From assembly GCA_028285415.1 (NCBI GenBank), contig JANQPF010000009.1:1-64000 (forward strand): a DNA stretch of 64,000 nucleotides. Direction: 5' to 3'. A model generated the notes under the pieces. The model made no database searches, was not told where the DNA came from, and worked only from the letters and a program-made list of their open reading frames with translations. The translations under genes and the position numbers were made by a program. Every line of letters starts with the position of its first letter. Position 1 is the stretch's first letter. The DNA comes from Pseudomonadales bacterium. GTDB lineage: Bacteria; Pseudomonadota; Gammaproteobacteria; Pseudomonadales; Azotimanducaceae. Positions 43,127-50,534 of the stretch are shown here, piece by piece.

Positions 43127-45127
43127 TTAGCGCGGCAGCGTAAAGGCAACCAGATAGTCCCCTTCTCCACCAATGCCGGCACGCGCATCGCCGCCCGCGG
43201 CGATCACGACAAACTGTTGTTCACCCTGATCGGTATTGACCCGATAGGTCATGGGGTTGGCATTGCCCGGAAACGGGATGCGATGACGCCAGAGTTCCTC
43301 GCCGGTATCGACATCGTAAGCGCGGAAAGCTTTTTCCGCAGCGGCGCCTATGAAGATGAGTCCCGAGCTCGTCAACAGCGATCCGCCCATCCCGGGCGCA
43401 CCCCATTCGACGGGCAGGGAAATCACCTCACGCAAGGTGCCATGTGGATGACGCCAGATCTGCGTCTCCTGATTGATATCGATGACCATGATCTCTGCCA
43501 GCGGCGCCCCGGCGCACGGGATACCGACGGTCGGGTCCAGGTATGCGTGACGCGCCATGAGATAGTCGACGCCATTCTGCGGCGCCACTTCCGTTCCCGG
43601 CGGCAGATCGAAGCGTTCGTCGAGCTGCCGACGCGCTTCGCGCCGCTCTTCGACGGGCAACTCGCCATTCCTGAGCACGTCCAGCAGATCCTGCGCGTCG
43701 GCGCGGGCAAAAATTTTGGTCCTGAACGGCACGCTGTTGGTGTTCACCACAATGAGGCCGCGGGCTTCGTCTACCGCGACGCCACCCCAGTTGGTGGCAC
43801 CCATGTTGCTCGGCAGACCAATGGTCCACTGCTCGGTGATGGGCGTAAACACCGGCCCGGCCACGCTGACATCGTCCATGCTGTCGCACAGACCCAAAAG
43901 TGACTCTCCTTTCTCGTAGCCCCGCGAGACCTGAAAGGCGGGCGGCGGATAAGGCTGTACCGCGGACAGCTCGTTTTCCAGCGGTCCGTGCCGCGGGACG
44001 TCACGATAGGTCACGTCGACGACCGGCTCTCCCGTTTCCCGGTTGAGCACAAACACGTGACCCATTTTCGTGGACTGAATGAGCGCCGGTACCGAACGGC
44101 CATCAATTGTGAGGTCCGCGAGCACCGGCTGGGAGGGCACGTCGAAATCCCAGAAGTCCCTGATGACCGTATTGAAGTGCCACAGCACCTCACCGGTTGA
44201 TGCCCTGAGGGCAACCACCGCAGCGCCGTAGTGCGCCATGTCAACCGGTCCCGCACGGTAATAGTCCGGAGAGGGATTGCCGGTCGGCAGGAACACCATG
44301 TCCCGCTCGACGTCGACGGACATGGGTGCCCACACGTTGGGGGTACCCAGCGCATATCCGTCGGAGCTCACGGCACCCGTTGTGTAGTCGAAGTCCGGCG
44401 GCGCCAGATCAAATGCCCATACCAGCTCGCCGGTCAGGACGTCGTAAGCGCGCACCACGCCGCTCGGCGCATCGACGCGATTGCCGTCACTGATGGCTGA
44501 TCCCACAATGACGACGTCACCCGCCACCGCCGGCGGTGAAGTCACCTGATACTCACCGGCGTAGTTGGTGGCGCCCACGCCTTCCTCGAGCCCAACTTCG
44601 CCACCGTCCCCGAAATCCGGGCACCGCCTGCCATCCGCGCCGCTGAAGGCAATCAGGCGCGCGTCGTTCGTGGCCATGAAGACTCGTGCAGGGCACGGGT
44701 CGTCCGCCGCGGTATGAGGCGTGACGGCCCGGCAGTTGTATTCGTTGGCGGGGCGCAGGTCCGGATTGATCTCCGGGTCAAACGTCCAGAGCTCTCCTCC
44801 GGTCTGCGGGTCCAGCGCAACCACCTTGTTGAACTGCGTGCAGAAGAGAAGCCTGCCCGCCACCAGCACCGGCGTGGCCTGAAAAACGGTCTCAATGGCA
44901 CCTGTCCGGTATGTCCAGGCAAGCTCGAGATCACTCACGTTGCTTTTGTCGATGAGATCAAGGTCGGCGAATTTACGACCGCCGTCGCCACCGTAGCTCG
45001 ACCAGGCAGACGTCGAACGCGGCTCAGCCTCGCCAGCCTCGTAGCTCTCGAAGTCCGGTTCACAGCCGCTCGCAACAAGAAGCAGCACGACAGGCAGCAC
45101 GACAGGCAGCAGAAGGCGTGAAAACAT
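43127..45127 (-). CDS. PQQ-dependent dehydrogenase lipoprotein, second copy
   Basis: The 666-residue quinoprotein starts at ATG 45127 (GGGAG five bases before) with a lipoprotein signal, lipobox VASGC. Propeller repeats are visible as VVALDPQTGGELWTFD, VLTGELVWAFDL and VVALRASTGEVLWHFN; ATNWGGVAVD is the Gcd/QuiA-type segment, and FRAYDVDTGEELWRHRIPF ends the propeller. It resembles the 12,994-14,916 gene in layout but is clearly diverged. Like that one it lacks a membrane domain. A sugar or polyol alcohol substrate in the periplasm is likely. It diverges from an SDR gene. Confidence 0.9.
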   Translation of the reverse strand: MFSRLLLPVVLPVVLLLVASGCEPDFESYEAGEAEPRSTSAWSSYGGDGGRKFADLDLIDKSNVSDLELAWTYRTGAIETVFQATPVLVAGRLLFCTQFNKVVALDPQTGGELWTFDPEINPDLRPANEYNCRAVTPHTAADDPCPARVFMATNDARLIAFSGADGRRCPDFGDGGEVGLEEGVGATNYAGEYQVTSPPAVAGDVVIVGSAISDGNRVDAPSGVVRAYDVLTGELVWAFDLAPPDFDYTTGAVSSDGYALGTPNVWAPMSVDVERDMVFLPTGNPSPDYYRAGPVDMAHYGAAVVALRASTGEVLWHFNTVIRDFWDFDVPSQPVLADLTIDGRSVPALIQSTKMGHVFVLNRETGEPVVDVTYRDVPRHGPLENELSAVQPYPPPAFQVSRGYEKGESLLGLCDSMDDVSVAGPVFTPITEQWTIGLPSNMGATNWGGVAVDEARGLIVVNTNSVPFRTKIFARADAQDLLDVLRNGELPVEERREARRQLDERFDLPPGTEVAPQNGVDYLMARHAYLDPTVGIPCAGAPLAEIMVIDINQETQIWRHPHGTLREVISLPVEWGAPGMGGSLLTSSGLIFIGAAAEKAFRAYDVDTGEELWRHRIPFPGNANPMTYRVNTDQGEQQFVVIAAGGDARAGIGGEGDYLVAFTLPR

Positions 45128-45177
45128 GGTCGCTCCCGGGTTGGTTGGCACTTCTAAAGTCGCTAGTGGTGGTAAAA

Positions 45178-45213
45178 AAGTTGTGTGTCATTTTATCGCA
45201 CTCATCACAACTT
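45178..45213. promoter_or_regulatory. Spaced inverted repeat between PQQ gene and SDR gene
   Basis: AAGTTGTG (45178-45185) and CACAACTT (45206-45213) face each other across 20 bases in the divergent control region. It may be an operator for both genes; no regulator gene is adjacent. Confidence 0.35.
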
Positions 45214-45268
45214 GCCCTGCCTCGTGCCTGTTGAGACGATTACGGCGAGGATCACTACGGGGGAGACC

Positions 45269-46165
45269 ATGAAAGATCTGGCTGGGAAGACGGCATTCAT
45301 CACCGGCGGCGCATCCGGCATCGGCTTCGCCATGGCCCAGGCGTTCGTCGCCGAGGGCATGAACGTCGCCATTGCGGACATCGATGGCGACGCGCTTGCG
45401 AGCGCCGCGGAGACGCTGCGCGGCAGCAACGCCCGGGTCGAGGCATACGAGCTCGACGTGACGAACCGGAACCAATATGCCGGGGTTGCCGATCAGGTGG
45501 AGAGCGACCTTGGACCCGTCCACGTGATCTGCAACAACGCCGGCGTGTATCGCGGCGGGCGTATGGACGCGGTCAGCTACGAGGACTGGGATTGGATCAT
45601 GGGCGTCAACGTCGGCGGCGTGGTCAACGGCGTGCAGACCTGGATCAGCCGCGTGCAGGCCCACGGCCAGGGTGGGCACATCGTCAATACCGCTTCTATG
45701 GCGGGCATGGTGTCCTCCCCCGGTCTTGGCGTGTACAACACGAGCAAGTTTGCGGTGGTGGGACTATCCGAAGCGCTGCGAGACGACCTGGCGGAAGAGA
45801 GCATTGGCGTCTCCGTGCTCTGTCCCGGCATGGTCAATACGCGCATTCTCGACAGCGAGCGCACCCGGCCGGAGGCCTTCGAACCCAGCGATCCCGCTGC
45901 CGTCAGCGCTGCGGCCGAGCACAACGAAGTCATGCAAGTTGCCATGAATACCGGGATCGAGGCAGACGAGGTGGCGCAGCTCGTGTTGAACGGAATCAAA
46001 GAAGAGCAGTTCTATCTCTTCCCACATCCCGAGCTCAAAGGTTCCACCGAGCTCAGGGTGCAGGAGATTCTCGATAGCTTCGGCGAGGCGGATCCCGAGC
46101 GGCTGAAGGCTCAGGAGGCGTTCATGGCAGAGCTTCTGAAACTCGATACCGGGAACGAGGGTTGA
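45269..46165 (+). CDS. SDR-family oxidoreductase with C-terminal extension
   Basis: The 298-residue protein has TGGASGIGFAMAQAF, NVAIADIDG with an Asp favouring NAD, ICNNAGVYRGG and the catalytic YNTSK. It is about 50 residues longer than a classical SDR, the extra part (from about 245) carrying MNTGIEADEVAQLVL and further helices. GGGGGAGACC precedes ATG 45269; an upstream in-frame ATG at 45185 lies in the control region and was not used. It is not in an operon with its neighbours. Confidence 0.9.
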   Translation: MKDLAGKTAFITGGASGIGFAMAQAFVAEGMNVAIADIDGDALASAAETLRGSNARVEAYELDVTNRNQYAGVADQVESDLGPVHVICNNAGVYRGGRMDAVSYEDWDWIMGVNVGGVVNGVQTWISRVQAHGQGGHIVNTASMAGMVSSPGLGVYNTSKFAVVGLSEALRDDLAEESIGVSVLCPGMVNTRILDSERTRPEAFEPSDPAAVSAAAEHNEVMQVAMNTGIEADEVAQLVLNGIKEEQFYLFPHPELKGSTELRVQEILDSFGEADPERLKAQEAFMAELLKLDTGNEG

Positions 46166-46175
46166 GAGGCACCCG

Positions 46176-47645
46176 TTAAGCAGGCTGCCGGCCGCGCATT
46201 ACCTCCAGCTCCGAGACAATTTCCTGATGTCGAGTCTTGTTGAGCTGATGCTTGGAAAAACACCACACGGCGACCACAAAAAAACCGGCAACGATGGGCC
46301 CATAGAGGAGTCCGAGCCACACAATGGTCTCAGCCGGAACGTCTGCGGCGGTCTGAATGGCCGCCCCGCGCGGCCAGTTGATGAGATCGAGCGCCACCCC
46401 GCCAACGGTCGAGCCTATGCCGGTCGTGAACTTGTTGGAAAAGGAGGAGGCGGCAAAAAAGATACCTTCCTGACGACGCCCCGTCTTGAGTTCGTGCTCA
46501 TCGACGATGTCCGGGACCATGGAATTGAAAGTGATCAATGACTGGATGACGGCCATACCCTGCACAAACTTGATGCTGATGAGCGTCCAGGCGAGCGCAT
46601 CGGTGTGGTTCTCGGGGAACCAACCTGCCAGCCGCAGCACCACCGGCACAATCTGACAGAGCGACCAGCACACCACGCCGAAAATCACACACGGCTTTTT
46701 GTCGAATAGCTCGTTCAGCTTGCGGGCAAACGTTGCGCCAATGAGAGCACCGATGGGCATCGCCGCAAAGAACAAAAAGTTCTCCGTGCTTTCGAGCTCC
46801 CAGAAGAATGTGTTCATGTAGAGGTTCAGCGACTGGTCTACGCCCACCATCATGAACATGATGAGAATGCCGATGAACATCCACCGGAACGAGCGGTTAC
46901 CGAGCGCCTCGCGCACCTCCACAAACATGCGCGTCAACGTGCCCCACGCACCAGCCTTGACGGCCTGACCACCCGGCTTCGGCAGGTAGGGGATGCGTGA
47001 CCGGGTTCCCAGCGCGGCGACCAGAATGGTGCCCACCATCAACAAAGCCAGCGTAAAACCATACGGGCTGTAACCGCTCACGTTGAACTGACCCTGCGGG
47101 TGTTCCGGCGTATCGGCGAAGAAGACGAAGAAGCCGATCGCGTACGCAGCGAACACGCCCAGGTAGCTCGCCGCGTAACGGTACGCAACCACCGTGGTGC
47201 GCTCGTGAAAGTCGTCCGAAAGCTCCGCACCCAGGGCTACGTGCGGAACGTGATAAAACGTCATCGCCGTGCGCGTCAGCGTCGTGAAAACCGCAAGCCA
47301 GAGGAACAGTCCAAACTCAGAGAGATCCGGGGGGCTCATCAGCAGCGTGAAGCAGATGGCCATCGGCAGCATGGCGCCGTACAGGAACGGATGCCTGCGT
47401 CCCCCGCGGGAGCGCCAATTGTCGGAGATTGATCCCACCAGGGGATCGCTGATGGCATCGAACAAGAGCGCAATGCCCACGGCGAGGCCGGTATAAGTAC
47501 CGGATAATCCCAGCACCTGGTTGTAGTAGAAGAACAGAAAAACGCCGAAGGCGCCGTTCTTCATGCCTTCGGCACCCTGCCCAACGCCATAGGTGAGCTT
47601 GTGATGGAAACGGAGCGGCGGCGCCGCTCCGACTGGCGGACTCAC
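46176..47645 (-). CDS. GPH-type MFS sugar-cation symporter
   Basis: The 489-residue membrane protein has the GPH start HHKLTYGVGQGAEGMKNGAFG, SDPLVGSISDNWRSRGGRRHPF in the helix 2-3 loop and about 12 helices, as in MelB/UidB-like glycoside-pentoside-hexuronide symporters. The start is GTG 47645 without a clear ribosome site; a later start is possible. It lies 12 bases after the P450 stop on the same strand, so co-transcription is likely and its substrate may be an oxidised product or a glycoside. Confidence 0.88.
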   Translation of the reverse strand: MSPPVGAAPPLRFHHKLTYGVGQGAEGMKNGAFGVFLFFYYNQVLGLSGTYTGLAVGIALLFDAISDPLVGSISDNWRSRGGRRHPFLYGAMLPMAICFTLLMSPPDLSEFGLFLWLAVFTTLTRTAMTFYHVPHVALGAELSDDFHERTTVVAYRYAASYLGVFAAYAIGFFVFFADTPEHPQGQFNVSGYSPYGFTLALLMVGTILVAALGTRSRIPYLPKPGGQAVKAGAWGTLTRMFVEVREALGNRSFRWMFIGILIMFMMVGVDQSLNLYMNTFFWELESTENFLFFAAMPIGALIGATFARKLNELFDKKPCVIFGVVCWSLCQIVPVVLRLAGWFPENHTDALAWTLISIKFVQGMAVIQSLITFNSMVPDIVDEHELKTGRRQEGIFFAASSFSNKFTTGIGSTVGGVALDLINWPRGAAIQTAADVPAETIVWLGLLYGPIVAGFFVVAVWCFSKHQLNKTRHQEIVSELEVMRGRQPA

Positions 47646-47657
47646 GTAGGCCGCTTG

Positions 47658-48989
47658 TCAGGCAGAGGCTTTGCGCGTGAGCTTCACGGGCATGTAGGTA
47701 TACCCTTTCACGAAGGAAGAAAACGTCCGCTCGGGCTCCTCGAGAACCTCAATTTTCTCGAAACGCGGCAGGATCTCCTCCCACAGAATCCTGAGCTGCA
47801 GCTCCGCGAGGCGATTGCCCATGCAGCGGTGGATGCCGAAGCCGAAAGAGACATGCTGACGCGCGTTGGCACGCTCTATGTCGAGATTGTCTGCGTTCTC
47901 GAAGACATCCTCGTCGCGGTTGCCGGACAAGTACCACATGAGAACCTGGTCGTCCTTCTTGATCTGCTTGCCACCCAGCTCGCAGTCGCGCGTGGCCGTG
48001 CGACGCATGTACGGCAGCGGCGTCTGCCAGCGGATGACTTCCGCTACCATTTTCGGGATCAGCTCCGGGTTTGCTATGAGCTTGTCGTACTCCGCCGGGA
48101 ACTTGTTTAGAGCGTATACGCTACCCGACATGGTGTTACGCGTAGTGTCATTGCCACCAACAATCAGGAGCAGCAGGTTGCCCAGGTGTGCCGCCGGCGG
48201 CAGATCTCTGGTGGCCTCGCCGTGGACCAGCATGGACACCAGATCGTGTCCCGGGTTTTCTTTGCGCTCCTCCCAGAGCCGTGAGAAAAACTCCAGACAC
48301 TCCAGCAGCTCTTCCTGTTTCTGCTTCTGTGATTCCACCACCCCGCCGGGCTCGGGTATGGCAAACACGATATCCGACCAGCGCGTAAGCTTACGGCGGT
48401 CTTCGAACGGGAAATCAAAGAGCGTGGCGAGCATCATGGTGGTGAGTTCAATCGAGACGTTGTCCACCCAGTCGAAGGCCTCGCCGACGGGGAGTGAGTC
48501 CAGCACCCGACACGTGCGCTCGCGAATGAGCGGCTCGAGATTGGCAAGGTTGCCCGGGGCGGCGACGCCCGCAACGGTTTTGCGCTGCTCGTCATGGCTC
48601 GGCGGGTCTTGAGCGATGAACGGGCTTGACCCGGCAAAAATGCTGCCCGGCACCTCGGTGCCCACGCGGAAGCCAAGGGAAATGCCGTTGGCCGATGAAA
48701 ACGTCTGCCAGTCCGAGTCGACCTGGCGGATGTCGGCGTACTTCGTCACCGACCAGTAGCGGCCGGCGGATTCGATCTCGTTGAGGTGCACGGGGTCTTC
48801 CGCACGCAGGCGCTCGAACACTTCCTGCCAGCGGTTTTCCTTGAAGAGATGGGCGTTGATCGGATTAATGTCTGCCAGGTCCATTTCATACGCGCCGGGT
48901 ACGCCGGCCCCTTTCGCGGCCTGTTCCTGTTCCGGGGTGCGGTACAGATCCTGCTGCGGCTGATCCTGACCGGTGACTGCTTCGCTCAT
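47658..48989 (-). CDS. CYP153-like cytochrome P450
   Basis: The 443-residue soluble P450 has the I-helix GGNDTTRNTM, EVIRWQTPLPYMRRTA, VLMWYLSGNRDEDVF and the heme loop FGFGIHRCMGNRLAELQLRILWEEI, which closely match the CYP153 alkane omega-hydroxylases, including IVGGNDTTRN and SGNRDE. All catalytic residues are intact. The start 48989 follows GGAGG at 7 bases. It diverges from a TetR gene over a 26-base perfect palindrome. No ferredoxin or ferredoxin reductase gene is adjacent. Substrate: probably a medium-chain or cyclic hydrocarbon or fatty acid. Confidence 0.93.
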   Translation of the reverse strand: MSEAVTGQDQPQQDLYRTPEQEQAAKGAGVPGAYEMDLADINPINAHLFKENRWQEVFERLRAEDPVHLNEIESAGRYWSVTKYADIRQVDSDWQTFSSANGISLGFRVGTEVPGSIFAGSSPFIAQDPPSHDEQRKTVAGVAAPGNLANLEPLIRERTCRVLDSLPVGEAFDWVDNVSIELTTMMLATLFDFPFEDRRKLTRWSDIVFAIPEPGGVVESQKQKQEELLECLEFFSRLWEERKENPGHDLVSMLVHGEATRDLPPAAHLGNLLLLIVGGNDTTRNTMSGSVYALNKFPAEYDKLIANPELIPKMVAEVIRWQTPLPYMRRTATRDCELGGKQIKKDDQVLMWYLSGNRDEDVFENADNLDIERANARQHVSFGFGIHRCMGNRLAELQLRILWEEILPRFEKIEVLEEPERTFSSFVKGYTYMPVKLTRKASA

Positions 48990-49036
48990 GCCATATCCTC
49001 CATCCGACGTGACCGGGAAAACTAATTGTTGACCAA

Positions 49037-49062
49037 CATACCATAACATCAGTTATGGTATG
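49037..49062. promoter_or_regulatory. Perfect 26-base TetR-type operator
   Basis: CATACCATAAC (49037-49047) and GTTATGGTATG (49052-49062) form perfect 11-base arms around ATCA. The site lies midway between the divergent P450 (starts 48989) and TetR (starts 49118) genes and so is the probable operator of the TetR protein. Confidence 0.82.
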
Positions 49063-49117
49063 ATCCAATCATCTGCAATACGCATTTTCGCGTATGCGCG
49101 AGCACAGCATGTGAGAC

Positions 49118-49660
49118 ATGGCACGGACGGGCAAAACCAGGCTGGATTGGGTACAAGCGGGACAGAAACTTCTCGTCGAGGGGGGTATCGACGCCGTCAA
49201 GCTGCACTGCCTGACCCGGCAGATGGGCATTTCCACAGGCAGTTTTTACCACCATTTCGAGAACTTCGACGAGTATCTCTCTGCGCTGGCTGACTTTTTC
49301 GGCTCCGAGCAGGCGCAGCTGCCGTTCGATGAAGCTCGCAAGGTCGTCGGCGATGACCCGGCGGAGCTCCTGCGGGAGGCAACCAACATTTTTGGGCGCG
49401 GCGCCATGCGTCAGCTGAACATTGCCATGCGCGCCTGGGGTTACCGCGACGAGCGTGCCCGGGCTGCGGTGAAACGCTACGACAAGGCGCTCATGCAAAA
49501 CCTGGACGAGATTTTTCTTGCGCTCGGCTTCGACGAGGTTGCCGCCAAGTCGCGTACGCTGATCATGCTGGGCCTCGCTTCGGTCGAGGTGGATCGCAAC
49601 ATGCAGCCGTCGTTCCGCGATCGCTGGTTCCACATCAGAGACCTTGTTCTGCCGGACTGA
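49118..49660 (+). CDS. TetR-family transcriptional regulator
   Basis: The 180-residue protein has an N-terminal helix-turn-helix (LLVEGGIDAVKLHCLTRQMGISTGSFYHHFENFDEYL, about 20-55) and an all-helical ligand domain. Unlike many TetR proteins, it has LDWVQAGQKLL before the helix-turn-helix, with YHHF marking the recognition helix. It faces the CYP153-like gene across a perfect palindrome and probably represses it in the absence of substrate. The SDR gene follows after 123 bases. Confidence 0.92.
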   Translation: MARTGKTRLDWVQAGQKLLVEGGIDAVKLHCLTRQMGISTGSFYHHFENFDEYLSALADFFGSEQAQLPFDEARKVVGDDPAELLREATNIFGRGAMRQLNIAMRAWGYRDERARAAVKRYDKALMQNLDEIFLALGFDEVAAKSRTLIMLGLASVEVDRNMQPSFRDRWFHIRDLVLPD

Positions 49661-49688
49661 GCGTGACAACGTGGCCGTCGACGATCAT

Positions 49689-49782
49689 GGACGCGAGCGA
49701 CAAACGGGAACAAACCAAACGGGAACAAACAAAAAAGAACAAACAAAAAAACAAACAAAGGGGAACAAACAAAGGAGAACAC
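49689..49782 (+). repeat. T-free, A/G-rich leader with GGGAACAAAC repeats
   Basis: No T occurs on the plus strand from 49689 to 49782 (94 bases). GGGAACAAAC is present at 49706-49715, 49721-49730 and 49761-49770, with CAAAC/CAAA filler units between; AAAGGAGAAC at the end is the ribosome site of the next gene. It is probably an unstructured leader or a repeat-expanded intergenic tract. Confidence 0.75.
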
Positions 49783-49783
49783 T

Positions 49784-50482
49784 ATGAGTAAAACCTGCCT
49801 CATCACCGGCGTTGGACCGGGCACCGGCACCGCTCTGGTGCGACGTTTTGTTGAAGGTGGTTATGACGTTGCCATGCTCGCACGCAGTGAGGAACGTCTC
49901 GCTGCTCTGAGCGACGAGCTTGCCAGCGCCCATGCTTACGCTTGTGACGTGACCGACGCTGCCGCTCTGGACCGCGTATACGCTGAAGTCAAGGCAGCGC
50001 ACGGCGCGCCGCAGGTCATCGTACACAACGCCGTAGGCGCCGAGCGTGGGACTTACATGGACATCCGGCCCGAGCGCATGCGCCTGGCTTTTGAGATCAA
50101 CACCATGGCGCTCCTGCAGCTCGCGCGTCTTGCTACCGGGGATATGATTGAAGCCGGTTTCGGCGCCATCATCTGCACCGGCAATACCTCCGCCTACCGC
50201 GGCCGCGCGCAATTTGCCGGATTTGCGCCCACTAAGGCAGCGCAACGCATCCTGCTGGAGTCGATTGCCCGGGAAGCAGGACCCAAGGGCATCCATGCCG
50301 CCTACGTTGCAATCGACGCTGTCATCGACCTGGAATGGACACGCGAAGCGTTCGCCGGCAAACCCGACGACTTCTTCTGCCAGCCCGCTGATATTGCCGA
50401 GGAGTGTTACCGCGTGGCACATCAGCCGAGGAGCGCCTGGTCGTTCGAATCTGTCATCCGGCCGTTCGGGGAGACCTGGTAA
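49784..50482 (+). CDS. SDR-family protein lacking the catalytic tyrosine
   Basis: The 232-residue protein has the cofactor motif TGVGPGTGTALV and HNAVGAE instead of the usual NNAG. In place of YxxxK it reads FAPTK (about residue 147), with Ser-rich TGNTSAYRG before it, so the catalytic Tyr is Phe. Normal reductase chemistry is unlikely. GGAGAAC precedes the ATG. It follows the TetR gene after a T-free leader and is 52 bases before the GMC gene. Confidence 0.85.
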   Translation: MSKTCLITGVGPGTGTALVRRFVEGGYDVAMLARSEERLAALSDELASAHAYACDVTDAAALDRVYAEVKAAHGAPQVIVHNAVGAERGTYMDIRPERMRLAFEINTMALLQLARLATGDMIEAGFGAIICTGNTSAYRGRAQFAGFAPTKAAQRILLESIAREAGPKGIHAAYVAIDAVIDLEWTREAFAGKPDDFFCQPADIAEECYRVAHQPRSAWSFESVIRPFGETW

Positions 50483-50534
50483 ATCGGCGGGGGCGACGTG
50501 CTAACATCGCAAGCCATGCAGGGGGAGAGGCAAG

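Noticed and set aside
49685-50422. 245-residue minus-strand frame with a Phe/Val-rich end that looks like a membrane helix
   Set aside because: The hydrophobic end is only the complement of the T-free A/G-rich leader, and the rest is antisense to the SDR gene.
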